From: Methanolobus profundi
GTDB lineage: Archaea; Halobacteriota; Methanosarcinia; Methanosarcinales; Methanosarcinaceae
NCBI RefSeq assembly: GCF_900114835.1
Contig: NZ_FOUJ01000003.1
Coordinates: 62,001 to 126,000 of the forward strand
Reading direction: 5' to 3'
DNA: 64,000 nucleotides
Below the pieces are notes generated by a model that did no database searches, had not been told where the DNA came from, and worked only from the letters and a program-made list of their open reading frames with translations. The translations under genes were made by a program, and so were the position numbers. Position 1 is the first letter of the stretch, and each line of letters begins with the position of its first letter. Below are positions 1 to 9,094 of the stretch, piece by piece.

Positions 1-1
1 T

Positions 2-505
2 CCTGAGATGAAGAGTACCGGTGAGGTCATGGGTGTGGATTACGATTACGGACGTGCATTCTTTAAGGCACAGCTCAGTGCTGATAATCTCCTGCCACTC
101 TCAGGCAAGGTATTCATGTCCATCAGGGATGAGGACAAGGAACAACTGGTGGATGTGGCACGCAAGCTGAAAGATGCAGGTATAGAGCTTATCGGTACCC
201 GTGGTACTGCTGTATTCCTTGAAGAGAAGGGGATCGAGATGGACATCATTAAGAAGGTCCATGACGGCAGTCCAAATGTGATCGACATGATGCGCAGGGA
301 TGAGGTGGCTCTTGTCATCAATACCCCAACCAACAAGCAGTCCCGCAAGGACGGCTCAAGGATACGCCGTGCAGCAGTGGATTTCAAGGTTCCGTATATC
401 ACCACTATCCAGGCAGCTGTTGCAGCATCCAACGCCATCGTCTCAATGAAACAGGGAGAGGGCGAGGTCAAATCGATAAATGAATATCACAGGGATATGG
501 CTTAA
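2..505 (+). CDS. carB: Carbamoyl-phosphate synthase large chain, C-terminal end (partial)
   Basis: This is the last 167 codons of a gene that begins left of the window. The open frame runs in from base 2 and the first residues match the end of the second synthetase half (motif EMKSTGEVMG). The rest is the MGS-like regulatory domain, with the GTRGTA loop near its start and a VINTP strand, which in this family binds allosteric effectors. CarB uses ATP, bicarbonate and ammonia passed from CarA to make carbamoyl phosphate for arginine and pyrimidines. argG follows 48 bases downstream on the same strand, so the two arginine genes may be co-transcribed. The ATG at base 8 is internal, not the start. 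Confidence 0.93.
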   Translation, partial: PEMKSTGEVMGVDYDYGRAFFKAQLSADNLLPLSGKVFMSIRDEDKEQLVDVARKLKDAGIELIGTRGTAVFLEEKGIEMDIIKKVHDGSPNVIDMMRRDEVALVINTPTNKQSRKDGSRIRRAAVDFKVPYITTIQAAVAASNAIVSMKQGEGEVKSINEYHRDMA

Positions 506-553
506 TTCTCCTTATCCCCTATTATTTTCAGGATCAGTTAAGGATCTGATATT

Positions 554-1735
554 ATGACAAAGAAAGTAGTACTTGCTTATTCAGGCGGACTTGACACTTC
601 AGTGTGCATTCCGCTTATCAAAGAAGAATACGGCTACGATGAAGTGATCACTGTCGCCGTTGATGTAGGACAGCCTGAGGATGATGTCAAACAGGCTACA
701 GAGAAGGCACAGAAGATCAGTGACAAGCACTTCACCCTTGATGTGCGTGAGGAGTTCGTCAATGATTATATCTTCCCTCTTATCAAGGCCAATGGTGACT
801 ATGAAGGATATGTCATGGGCACATCCATCGCACGTCCACTCATCGCAAAGAAGGTCGTTGAGATCGCTGAGAAGGAAGGCGCTGTTGCACTTGCACACGG
901 CTGTACCGGCAAAGGCAATGATCAGCTTCGTTTCGAGGCAGTTTTCCGCCTTACAGACATGGATGTCATCGCACCTATGAGGGACATGAACCTTACCCGT
1001 GAATGGGAGATCGAGTATGCTAAGAAGCACGGCATACCAGTAAGTGTCACAAGCGCAAAGCCATGGAGTGTTGACGAGAATATCTGGAGCCGCAGTATCG
1101 AGGGCGGTAAGCTTGAGGACCCTGGATTTATCCCACCTGAGGAGATCTACCAGTGGACCGTTTCCCCTGAAGCAGCTCCTGAAGGACAGACACTTGTTAT
1201 CGGCTTTGAGAACGGTGTCCCTGTTTCCCTTGACGGCGAGGAGATGAACGGTGTTGAACTTATCATCAAGCTCAACGAGATAGCAGGTTCCCATGGTGTC
1301 GGCAGGACCGATATGATCGAGGACCGTGTTCTCGGACTTAAAGCACGTGAGAACTACGAGCACCCTGCAGCAACTGTACTGCTCACAGCTCACAAGGACC
1401 TTGAGAAGCTTGTACTCACAAGGGCAGAGCTGAAGTTCAAGAAAGGTGTTGACGACCAGTGGTCAGAACTTGCCTACTACGGCCTTGTTGACGAACCACT
1501 CTACGCAGACCTCAATGCTTTCATCAACAAGACACAGGAACGTGTTAGCGGTACTGTGACAGTGAAACTGCACAAGGGCAGCGTTATCATACTCGCACGT
1601 ACATCCCCGTATGCACTCTACTCAGAAGACCTCGTGTCCTTTGACAGTGCGACCATCGACCAGAAGGATGCCGAGGGCTTTGCAAAGTACCATGGCTTCC
1701 AGGCAAGGATGTACAAGAAGGTTATTGAAAAGTGA
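554..1735 (+). CDS. argG: Argininosuccinate synthase
   Basis: The 393-residue protein joins citrulline and aspartate with ATP to give argininosuccinate, the penultimate step of arginine synthesis. The N-terminus carries the ATP-pyrophosphatase loop AYSGGLDTS near residues 8-16, followed by the conserved GCTGKGND motif near residue 117 and the WSRSIEGG segment that contacts substrate. Length is normal for the family. It sits 48 bases after carB, giving an arginine gene pair. The stop codon lies inside a strong hairpin followed by a T-run, so transcription probably ends here. A long antisense frame exists across this gene but has no family signature and is a shadow. Confidence 0.97.
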   Translation: MTKKVVLAYSGGLDTSVCIPLIKEEYGYDEVITVAVDVGQPEDDVKQATEKAQKISDKHFTLDVREEFVNDYIFPLIKANGDYEGYVMGTSIARPLIAKKVVEIAEKEGAVALAHGCTGKGNDQLRFEAVFRLTDMDVIAPMRDMNLTREWEIEYAKKHGIPVSVTSAKPWSVDENIWSRSIEGGKLEDPGFIPPEEIYQWTVSPEAAPEGQTLVIGFENGVPVSLDGEEMNGVELIIKLNEIAGSHGVGRTDMIEDRVLGLKARENYEHPAATVLLTAHKDLEKLVLTRAELKFKKGVDDQWSELAYYGLVDEPLYADLNAFINKTQERVSGTVTVKLHKGSVIILARTSPYALYSEDLVSFDSATIDQKDAEGFAKYHGFQARMYKKVIEK

Positions 1736-1769
1736 AGTTCACCTTCACTTTCTAATTCTCTATTTTTTT
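1729..1769 (+). terminator. Hairpin plus T-run terminator overlapping the argG stop
   Basis: A 9-bp perfect stem (AAAGTGAAG at 1729-1737, CTTCACTTT at 1743-1751) with a 5-base loop is followed by a run of seven T at about 1763-1769. The left arm includes the argG stop codon. Confidence 0.7.
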
Positions 1770-1920
1770 GTCAACGTTACTCTGATCTGTAGTGCAATTT
1801 CATCTACAGTCAGTTTTATACTGGAAAATGCTACTTTATAGAAAAGCATAGGCCCTTGACCAAGTATTTACTCCTTTGAAATGTTGTGCCAAATTGGAAG
1901 TATGACTTTTTTATATATAA

Positions 1921-2150
1921 TGCAACTTTGAACTCAACTGTTTTCAATAACTGCACTATTTAAAGACTCTCCAGAATTCTAGTAAAGGAACGTGCCGCCT
2001 ACGGCGGATGTCACATTTATTTGTAGCCAATTATTTGTTGCAGATCTGCCAGAAACATAAGGTTACGGTGGATAATAAGTGCTACCAACAGGAAATCGTA
2101 AATAACTAAAACCTTCCCGAAGGGTCCGGCGAAGCCGGCATGATCCGAAA
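1921..2150. repeat. Dispersed hairpin-rich repeat, copy A
   Basis: About 230 bases that align by eye with 33104-33336. Shared blocks are the left edge TGCAACTTTGAAC, the hairpin CCGCC-TAC-GGCGG at 1995-2007, a middle block around TTGCAGA...CCAGAAA, and a right pair of hairpins, CCC-GAA-GGG (2116-2124) and CCGGC-GAA-GCCGG (2126-2138). The right edge runs into GATCC and an A-run. Only the loop bases and a few positions differ between copies. I see no transposase or convincing long reading frame in it. It may be a MITE-like element or a structured RNA. Confidence 0.65.
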
Positions 2151-2328
2151 AAATGAATACAAATATATTGCCTTCAATTCTTTTTCTGAATCTCTGCAAT
2201 TTAAAAACGTGATAGATTTCATAAGTGTTGTAGCAAAATATCTTGACAAGGATGACGATTGCATAAGATATTCAAATGTGTATTCTTCAAAGCTCATTTT
2301 TAACTATCTTTGGCCTCATAAACAATGA
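2140..2328 (+). CDS. Small hypothetical ORF after repeat copy A
   Basis: A 62-residue open frame begins at an ATG in the right edge of the repeat and ends just before the ATPase promoter. Its composition (Lys, Asp, Tyr, Phe rich, no membrane segment) is protein-like, but I recognise no family and there is no clear ribosome binding site. It could be a remnant of a gene broken by the repeat or chance. Nothing links its function to the ATPase gene that follows. Confidence 0.25.
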   Translation: MIRKNEYKYIAFNSFSESLQFKNVIDFISVVAKYLDKDDDCIRYSNVYSSKLIFNYLWPHKQ

Positions 2329-2361
2329 TTATAAATATAATGATTACAAAAATAATCATTA
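2324..2361 (+). promoter_or_regulatory. Leaderless-type promoter with overlapping repeats for the ATPase gene
   Basis: An archaeal TATA-like box ATTATAAATATAA lies at 2328-2340, about 28 bases before the ATG at 2361, the spacing expected for a leaderless transcript. The box is overlain by two direct copies of AATGATTA (2324-2331 and 2339-2346) and one inverted copy TAATCATT (2353-2360), which could bind a repressor. Confidence 0.45.
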
Positions 2362-3743
2362 TGGAATTCTACAACCGGGAGAAAGAACTCACCCTAATGT
2401 CCCTCCTGGACAAAAGCAAGCCGTCCTTTCTCGTGATAACCGGGAAAAGAAGGGTCGGAAAGACCGAGCTTATCAAACAGTTCAGCAGAGACAGGCAGGC
2501 GCTCTATTTTTTTGTGGACAGCAACAAGAGTATTGACATACTCATGGATGAGTTCGACAGGATGCTCAGGGAGGAAATGGACCTGCCGGATTACATCAAT
2601 GTTAAAGAGCCGGAGAATTTCCTCAGGTTCATCACATCCTATGACAAAGACATGGTGATAGCTATTGACGAATTCCAGAGATTCCTTAAGATCTATCCTT
2701 CTTTCATTACGCAGCTTCAGCGATACTGGGACATGAAGACGGACAATTGCAGGGTCTTTCTCATCGTATCCGGTTCTTCAATTGGGATGATAAGGAAGAT
2801 ATTCATCGAAGAGCAGGCTCCGCTCTTTAAGCGGGCGGACAACATACTGACACTGCGACCTTTCACGGTTCGCGAGACCTTTGCCATGCTTGATGGCATG
2901 GGCATCACGGATACACAGGAGAAACTGAATCTGTACTTCCTTTTCGGAGGAACGGTCTACTATTACCGCCTCTTCGAAAAATACCAGTGTACCGGTTTCC
3001 TTGATGCACTTGAAAAGCTCGTGTTCAGTGAGTTCGCACCTCTGAAGGACGAGGTAAGGGATATCCTCATAGAGGAATTCGGCAAGGAACACTCCACCTA
3101 TTATGAGATAATATCCGCCATATCACAGGGCAAATGTTCCAAAAACGAGATAGCGGAGATGACGCACGTATCTTCAAGTTCCCTTTCCCCTTATTTCTAT
3201 GACCTTGCGGACCTGCTTGGAATAGTTGAGTACAGGATACCTGTTACGGATGATCTAAAAAAGAGCAAGAAGGGTCGATATTTCCTCAAGGATAATTTCT
3301 TCAGGTTCTATGGACGTTTCATCTATCCATCATTGAGCCAGTACATGGCTGGTAAATATGACCAGATAATAGACACCGTTCTGCAGGAGTGGCAGAGCTA
3401 CACAGGGAAACTTTTCGAGGATATGGTCCGGGAGATGATAGCTGACAGGATCATTTCCGAGTATCCTGAAATTGGAAGCTGGTGGAACAGGAAAGGAGAT
3501 GAGATAGACCTACTTGCCATAGATCGCGAGAAAAGAAAGGTTCTGGCGATCGAGATCAAGAACAGAGAACTTACCGGGAACGAGGCAAGGAGAATTCTCA
3601 ACTCAACTACAGACAAGGCAAAACTTGTCAGCGAAGTATCAGGAATGAGTTTCAAAATAGGGATCGCTGCAAGAAAGATAGAGGACAGGAAGTCGCTTGA
3701 AGATGAAGGTTTTTCTGTATGGGAACTGGAGGAACTCCTATAG
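2361..3743 (+). CDS. Archaeal AAA+ ATPase with C-terminal DUF234/nuclease-like domain
   Basis: The protein has 460 residues from the ATG at 2361; an ATG 36 bases upstream is also in frame, but the promoter spacing favours 2361. The Walker A motif GKRRVGKT is at residues 28-35 and a Walker B strand ends in IDEF near residue 103. The middle carries a winged-helix-like part (ISQGKCSKNEIAEM). The C-terminal 100 residues hold a PD-(D/E)XK-like pattern: GDEIDLLA around residue 380, then EIK around 397-399. This is the archaeal ATPase/DUF234 family, whose cellular role is largely unknown; defence or mobile-element links are often proposed. It stands alone between copies of a dispersed repeat, which suggests an acquired cassette. 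Confidence 0.85.
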   Translation: MEFYNREKELTLMSLLDKSKPSFLVITGKRRVGKTELIKQFSRDRQALYFFVDSNKSIDILMDEFDRMLREEMDLPDYINVKEPENFLRFITSYDKDMVIAIDEFQRFLKIYPSFITQLQRYWDMKTDNCRVFLIVSGSSIGMIRKIFIEEQAPLFKRADNILTLRPFTVRETFAMLDGMGITDTQEKLNLYFLFGGTVYYYRLFEKYQCTGFLDALEKLVFSEFAPLKDEVRDILIEEFGKEHSTYYEIISAISQGKCSKNEIAEMTHVSSSSLSPYFYDLADLLGIVEYRIPVTDDLKKSKKGRYFLKDNFFRFYGRFIYPSLSQYMAGKYDQIIDTVLQEWQSYTGKLFEDMVREMIADRIISEYPEIGSWWNRKGDEIDLLAIDREKRKVLAIEIKNRELTGNEARRILNSTTDKAKLVSEVSGMSFKIGIAARKIEDRKSLEDEGFSVWELEELL

Positions 3744-3803
3744 AACCATATCATTGATCATTCCAGCAAGTAATGATCTTCCTCTTTTCAGCAATAATGC
3801 AAA

Positions 3804-3823
3804 GTGCCGCCTGCGGCGTATGG
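3804..3823. repeat. Dispersed repeat, truncated copy C
   Basis: Twenty bases (GTGCCGCCTGCGGCGTATGG) repeat the first hairpin of copies A and B with one change in the right arm. The rest of the repeat is not recognisable here. It lies 60 bases past the stop of the ATPase gene, so that gene is bracketed by repeat sequence. Confidence 0.5.
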
Positions 3824-3881
3824 TTGCGTTCTGCAGTATATCAATATAGCTTTGATGGTCACTTTTTAAAATAGAAATTGA

Positions 3882-5216
3882 TCAATTGATAGAATAATCA
3901 GCATCGAAGCCAGCTATGTATGTATGGCTGGCATCGTACTCCATCCTGAAGTTGATACTGTTGCTTGGTGTTATGTTGTAGAGAGTGATCTCTGAACCAT
4001 TGGCAGGGAACCAGTCTATGATGACGTTGCTGCCGCCGTTCTCGCTCAGGTATGTTGTTGAGAGATCGGATGGCAGGTAGTATGTGAGTGTGGACTCGAT
4101 GTTATCTGCCTTACTGATGAAGATGCTGTCAATGTCACCGGTGTTTGTCAGGACACCGTTGAGGTAGAACTCTACATTGAAGTCATAGGTAGTTATACGT
4201 CTGGAACCACCTGATATGCCTATATCTATTTCGCCTGTGTTCTGCTGACCGTTCATGACAAGCATGACATCCCTGTTGTTAGGTATGCCGGTTGTGACAC
4301 CATTGATTGTTATGGAGCTACCACCACCTCCACCTCCACCGGTTCTGAATTTGATATAGTCACCGTCTGCGACGTACCCGCCTTTATTGTTCTTCTGCAG
4401 GACCATGTTGGTACCAGTGGATACTACCGGAGCAGGTGTGGTCACTGTCCATGTCCATGTGAGCGAGTCGGTGAGCAGTGGGTCCACAGTGTTCCTTGCA
4501 ATGAGCGTGACCGTGTAAGTACCATCTACCGAGGTCGTGTTGGTATATGTAGGACTGGTGCCGTTGGACCATGCAAGATGCTGACCGTTGAGCAGGAACT
4601 CGTTTGTGGATGCCTGGCTGCTGGTAGCGCTGAAGGTCACGGAAGTGGAGGTATTGCTCTCATAAGGTGTCAGTGGGCTCTGTCCCGAAAGTACCGGAGC
4701 TGTCGGCGTGGTTCCGTTGCTTCCGCTTCCTCCTCCACCGGATGAGCCTGTTACATCCTGAGCCTCACCAAGAAGAGTACCGCTCTTTATCACAAGATTG
4801 GAGTCCGTGGTCAGCATGATAATGGCAACGTTGTCATCCTCACCAATACTCTGCGACCACAGGTCTGAAGTGTTGATCATGATGGTCTCACCAAGATCCC
4901 ATATGTCACTGCCCTTTACCAGTTCCAGTTCAGATGAAGATAACTCCCACCTGGTCCCATTGATATCCAGCAGGACCCGTGTCTTTGTGATATCGACCCT
5001 CTCGCCACCTGCATGACGAAGATAGACCGTGTCAGAGTCCACGTCCACCCATCCCTGTATGTCCGCATGAACCTGCTCCTGCGGGTCCGCATACGAGAAC
5101 ACAGACACAGCTATGACAGAGAATGCAAGCACAGCAATGGCTGTCAGAAGCACCTCTCCTATCACTTCGGAGACTGCTTGCGTATTGTTCAGGAATGAAT
5201 TTTGGTTGTTGGGCAT
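3882..5216 (-). CDS. Large archaeal type IV pilin-like surface protein
   Basis: The 444-residue protein begins with a short charged leader, then QAVSEVIGEVLLTAIAVLAF at about residues 13-32, the class III signal/hydrophobic helix of archaeal pilins (Pilin_N/DUF1628 type) cleaved by a prepilin peptidase. Unlike ordinary pilins of 120-200 residues it has a long ectodomain: a beta-rich domain to residue 150, a Gly/Ser linker, an Ig/PKD-like domain near residues 172-260 ending in WTWTV, a six-glycine stretch near residue 296, and a final beta domain. Many N-x-S/T sites could be N-glycosylated. It is transcribed away from the glycan island. It may be an adhesive pilus tip or a membrane-anchored surface protein. 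Confidence 0.8.
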   Translation of the reverse strand: MPNNQNSFLNNTQAVSEVIGEVLLTAIAVLAFSVIAVSVFSYADPQEQVHADIQGWVDVDSDTVYLRHAGGERVDITKTRVLLDINGTRWELSSSELELVKGSDIWDLGETIMINTSDLWSQSIGEDDNVAIIMLTTDSNLVIKSGTLLGEAQDVTGSSGGGGSGSNGTTPTAPVLSGQSPLTPYESNTSTSVTFSATSSQASTNEFLLNGQHLAWSNGTSPTYTNTTSVDGTYTVTLIARNTVDPLLTDSLTWTWTVTTPAPVVSTGTNMVLQKNNKGGYVADGDYIKFRTGGGGGGGSSITINGVTTGIPNNRDVMLVMNGQQNTGEIDIGISGGSRRITTYDFNVEFYLNGVLTNTGDIDSIFISKADNIESTLTYYLPSDLSTTYLSENGGSNVIIDWFPANGSEITLYNITPSNSINFRMEYDASHTYIAGFDADYSIN

Positions 5217-5583
5217 GGGCGGTCGTCTTTTTGTTTGTGAATAGTATTATCACGGATAATATATAATATAGTTGGTATTTAATACAGATATTAGATGCAG
5301 CATACTCGACATCACCCACCATCTGTGCAAATTTTTCACAATAAAATTTCACAAAACTTAAATATGTATAAATGGTTTAGTGTACCCAGTGGAGTACAAA
5401 AGTACAGGCATCTAGCCATGCTCACAAAACGATATGGGTGATTCGAAAAATGGTGGTATTGGATAATTTTTTTGATTTTGACTATTTGCTAGTAGTTATT
5501 ACCTGAATAAAACTAAAAAATGTATTCCAAAGTAGTTGTCAATTAAATACACATTAAAATAATCAAACTGGTATCATAAAGTT
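5217..5583. other. Divergent intergenic region, pilin / acyltransferase
   Basis: These 367 AT-rich bases separate two divergent genes. Read on the minus strand, TATA-like sequence at about 5258-5275 lies 45-60 bases before the pilin-like start. No RNA gene or repeat was recognised in the remainder. Confidence 0.4.
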
Positions 5584-6603
5584 ATGAGACATCAATGGAT
5601 TGACTCTTTAAAAGGATTTGCAATAATACTAGTTGTCATAGGCCATTTAAACGATGTATCTGAAGGATTAAATACGTATATTTACTCTTTTCATATGCCG
5701 TTGTTTTTCTTCATATCAGGATACCTATTTAATTATCAAAAATACAAAAATAATTCAATCCAGTTTATCCGAAAAAAAATAAATTCATTAGTAATTCCAT
5801 ATTTTACATTTACATTAATATCCTACTTATATTACATCATCACTGATTACATGTACGAACCAAATATTACCAACATAGAATTACTTGGAAATGGAATAAT
5901 ATACAACTTATACACTAGTATTTTTGCAATCAGTAAAAGTATTATAAATACACCATTGTGGTTTTTACCCTGTTTGTTTATAACGGAACTAACATATTTC
6001 TATATACTAACAAAAGTTAGTGAAAAAAAAATGAAATTGATGATTATACTAGTTGCAAGTGCGCTAATAGGATATTTATATAGTAGTAATGTTACTATCC
6101 GCCTACCGTGGGGACTTGATATAGCATTTGTTGCAATTATATTCTATGCTGCTGGAAATATTTTAAAGAAGCATTTTCAAATAAAACAACCTACACAGAA
6201 TACATACACATTATTTTTACTTTTTGTTTTCAGTCTATCATTTTGCTTATTGAACAAAAGAGTGGATATGTATAATTTAGTTTATAATAACTACATATTA
6301 TTTTATACATCGGCATTTTTAGGGATTATTTTCTACATGCACATATTCCTAAAAATAGAACCAAGTAATATTCTATCATATTATGGACAAAATAGTATAA
6401 TAATATTAGGAATTCATTATCCATTGATTTCTTCAATTAAGTACATGATACTTTTTTTGAGCCCCATAATTTCAATTCAAACGGGGATTTACTTATTTGC
6501 ACTAAAATTAATTTTAGTGATTATTTTCCTTATCCCAATTATATACGTAATAAATAATTATATTCCTTTCATAATATGTAAAAAACGAGCAAAGATAAAA
6601 TGA
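5584..6603 (+). CDS. Membrane acyltransferase family 3 (sugar O-acyltransferase)
   Basis: A 339-residue integral membrane protein with about ten hydrophobic segments. The N-terminus has the acyltransferase-3 pattern: WIDSLKGFAIILVVIGH at residues 5-21, with the family's conserved His in the first helix, then HMPLFFFISG near residue 37. These enzymes transfer acetyl or other acyl groups to sugars of surface polysaccharides, drawing the donor from the cytoplasm. It is the first of two plus-strand genes at the edge of glycan island I and is followed 18 bases later by a flippase, so it probably decorates the exported glycan. The gene is very AT-rich compared with argG. The acyl donor and acceptor sugar cannot be told. 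Confidence 0.85.
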   Translation: MRHQWIDSLKGFAIILVVIGHLNDVSEGLNTYIYSFHMPLFFFISGYLFNYQKYKNNSIQFIRKKINSLVIPYFTFTLISYLYYIITDYMYEPNITNIELLGNGIIYNLYTSIFAISKSIINTPLWFLPCLFITELTYFYILTKVSEKKMKLMIILVASALIGYLYSSNVTIRLPWGLDIAFVAIIFYAAGNILKKHFQIKQPTQNTYTLFLLFVFSLSFCLLNKRVDMYNLVYNNYILFYTSAFLGIIFYMHIFLKIEPSNILSYYGQNSIIILGIHYPLISSIKYMILFLSPIISIQTGIYLFALKLILVIIFLIPIIYVINNYIPFIICKKRAKIK

Positions 6604-6621
6604 TATTTCATAGAGGTTAGA

Positions 6622-7908
6622 ATGTCAATATTAAACATGAGCAAAACAATGAAAGACGTGCAATGGTCTTTTATTAGTCTTGCTACAGTTTCTCTGTCCC
6701 ATTTAATTCTTAGAATAATCCTTGGAAGAGAACTTGGACCATCGAGACTTGGAGTTTATACATTAGTATTCACTATTTATATGTTTGGAATGCAGTTTGC
6801 TGCATTTGGGATTGGTGCTGCCCTAACTAAATATATCGCTGAATTCAGTGATAATATTAATCAAATAAAAAAATATATCTCCTCTGGAATAGCTGGTTCT
6901 ATTATAACAGGAGTCATTATGGGGATAGCCCTTCTTTTGTCATCCAACATTATTGCCAACAGTATATTTACAATACCTGAAATGACTAATCTATTGAAGA
7001 CAATAGCTATCTGTTTTCCATTCATCGCAATGCATAAAGCAGCTATTGGAGCTCTTAATGGTTTTAGGAATATGAAAGCTTACGCCTTTCTTAACATTTT
7101 GCTTAATATCTCAGTATTGTTCTTATCAGCATTTTTAGTCCTTTTTCTAAAGATGAATGTTTACGGAGCGGTTTTAGGGTTTGTATTACCGACAATTGTA
7201 ATCGGTTTGCTCTCTATAATTCCCATTCACTCTTATCTATTATATCCAAGCATATCACTGCTGCAAAATAGTATTTTAAAAGAAATATTAAATTTTGGTT
7301 TTTATGTGGTCCTTGGAAACTCGATAGGTTATATCTATGCACACATTGACAGCTTGATGATAGGATACTATCTCAATGAAACAGAAGTTGGCTTTTACGC
7401 AGTATCCATGATTTTTATCCAAGGAATTACACTTATACCCAGTGCTATTCAAAGAGTGACCACGCCCATGATTGCTCGAAGTTTTGCAAAGAAGGAATAT
7501 GAATCAATATTGAATTTACTTAAAAGTGTTACTTTGAAAGTACTTATAATATCACTATTCTTCTCCCTGATTCTGCTGATGTTTGGAGAAAAATTGATAG
7601 TTCTCATTTTTGAAGATGCTTACCTACCTGCATACACTCCATTGTTAATCTTACTTATTGGCTATACAATATACTCTATGTTCATGTCAATTGGTACTTT
7701 TTATGCAAGTATTGGACGTGTTCAATTATCATATCAGGTTGCTTTATTCTCAGCGCTATTAAGCATTTTAATGAATACCCTGCTAATTCCAAATTTTGGA
7801 ATTATTGGTGCAGCAATAGCAACATCTTTCACACTAATTCTATTGACTGTTTTCCATTACATTATCATAAAACACATTATAAGCCAGGTTACAAAGTATG
7901 ACATGTAG
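6622..7908 (+). CDS. Oligosaccharide flippase (Wzx/MOP superfamily)
   Basis: A 428-residue protein with 12 or so predicted membrane helices. The opening, with VQWSFISLATVSLSHLILR followed by RELGPSRLGVY, matches the polysaccharide exporter family (Polysacc_synt type), which moves lipid-linked oligosaccharides across the membrane. The spacing of 18 bases after the acyltransferase, with GAGGTTAG before the ATG, suggests co-transcription. Two more flippases occur in the window (37658-39154 and 45236-46675); the three are clearly different in sequence, which suggests more than one glycan is exported. Low GC content, like its neighbours. Confidence 0.88.
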   Translation: MSILNMSKTMKDVQWSFISLATVSLSHLILRIILGRELGPSRLGVYTLVFTIYMFGMQFAAFGIGAALTKYIAEFSDNINQIKKYISSGIAGSIITGVIMGIALLLSSNIIANSIFTIPEMTNLLKTIAICFPFIAMHKAAIGALNGFRNMKAYAFLNILLNISVLFLSAFLVLFLKMNVYGAVLGFVLPTIVIGLLSIIPIHSYLLYPSISLLQNSILKEILNFGFYVVLGNSIGYIYAHIDSLMIGYYLNETEVGFYAVSMIFIQGITLIPSAIQRVTTPMIARSFAKKEYESILNLLKSVTLKVLIISLFFSLILLMFGEKLIVLIFEDAYLPAYTPLLILLIGYTIYSMFMSIGTFYASIGRVQLSYQVALFSALLSILMNTLLIPNFGIIGAAIATSFTLILLTVFHYIIIKHIISQVTKYDM

Positions 7909-8345
7909 AAAAACTATTCCCCATTTTGTTTTATCATAGTATTTTAAAAAAGATTAATTTCCTTGAAATTACATGCTATTGAAACACAAAAATACGGATG
8001 TGTTGTTTATAAATCTTCAGAAAATTACGTAAAAAAGCAAATTCAAGATATTAATGAATAAACTTGCTAGGCAGTATACCACATACTGTAATCAAAATAA
8101 GGATTTCTATTGATCGTAATATTCATTCACATTCCTTTAATATATAAGAAATCATATCAACAATAATTACTATCAATCTATTGGTAACTAAGTGATTCAC
8201 CGCATCGTAATTATAAGCTGCTATCCAATTTAGCACCTTTTAAATATATGCATAATACTACGGAATAATAATAATAAACCACGTATTACACAATAAAAAA
8301 TTAATTGAGTATATGATAAATATAAAATCAACAATACATGAATTA
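7909..8345. other. AT-rich convergent intergenic region
   Basis: 437 bases between convergent genes. There is no clear terminator hairpin. A short open stretch at 7948-8058, closed by a stop at 8059-8061, reads like coding sequence (37 residues, including KYGCVVYKSSENYV) but has no ATG; it may be the tail of a decayed gene. The rest is featureless AT-rich sequence. Confidence 0.3.
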
Positions 8346-8945
8346 TTATTTGAATGCATTATTCAATTTATTCAAAATATCAACATCATTTTCAGGTATA
8401 AATGTGTTTTCTTCACAGTATACCCATTTATTTCCATGTTTAGAATAAAAATGATTATTCAAGTTATCTTTTTGAATAATCAACGGTTTTGAAGAAATAA
8501 CTACAGAGTTGTCAGGAATATCTTGAAAAACCGTCGTATTAGCACCTATTCTACAATTGTTTCCTATATTAATATTACCAATAATTACGGCACCTGCACC
8601 AATATAACAATTATCACCTATTGTAGGAGATCCCAATCCTTTGGAGTCTGGTAAAGTATTTGAACCTATGGTTGTGTTTTGAAAAATAACACAATTCTTA
8701 CCTATTACAGCATTTCCTGAAATAAAAATCCCATTAATTCCATGTGGTAAAGTGGGAGTTGCTGCAAATATGGAATTGTAACCAATAAAACTACAATTAG
8801 ATTTTAAATACAAAACATATAATAAAAGATATATTTTTTTTACTAATAAATGGTTGGTGCTGTTAATTTTGTTTTTTAATTCAAAAAATCCACCATTTAA
8901 TCTTACTATTAAATCAACTATTATCAGCATAATAACCTCATCCAT
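8346..8945 (-). CDS. Hexapeptide-repeat acetyltransferase (serine acetyltransferase-like)
   Basis: A 199-residue protein with a hydrophobic N-terminal stretch and then left-handed beta-helix hexapeptide repeats from about residue 65 to 150 (IGKNCVIFQNTTIG, IGDNCYIGAGAVIIG, IGNNCRIGANTTVF). The HGINGIFISG segment resembles the active-site His region of serine acetyltransferase-like sugar O-acetyltransferases. It uses acetyl-CoA in the cytoplasm, most likely on a sugar nucleotide or lipid-linked glycan. It is the last gene of the minus-strand run in island I, 149 bases after the membrane protein before it. Gene is very AT-rich. It does not carry the extended N-terminal domain of true CysE, so cysteine synthesis is unlikely. 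Confidence 0.8.
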   Translation of the reverse strand: MDEVIMLIIVDLIVRLNGGFFELKNKINSTNHLLVKKIYLLLYVLYLKSNCSFIGYNSIFAATPTLPHGINGIFISGNAVIGKNCVIFQNTTIGSNTLPDSKGLGSPTIGDNCYIGAGAVIIGNINIGNNCRIGANTTVFQDIPDNSVVISSKPLIIQKDNLNNHFYSKHGNKWVYCEENTFIPENDVDILNKLNNAFK

Positions 8946-9094
8946 AACAATAACAACTATTTAAGAACTCCATAAGATATTAATACAATATATTGTAAGG
9001 ATAATAAAATGTTTGGATAAAATAAACCAGAATCACCTATCCATGTAGATAAGATATAAATATAAATACAAGACTACTTAAGAGTCATAGTTGC

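Noticed and set aside
599-1393. 264-codon open frame antisense to argG
   Set aside because: It lies wholly within argG, has no family signature, and arises from the codon pattern of the opposite strand.
4300-4400. Glycine-codon tract as a microsatellite or slippage site in the pilin-like gene
   Set aside because: The run encodes a flexible linker with mixed codons (GGC, GGT, GGA) and is not a simple repeat.
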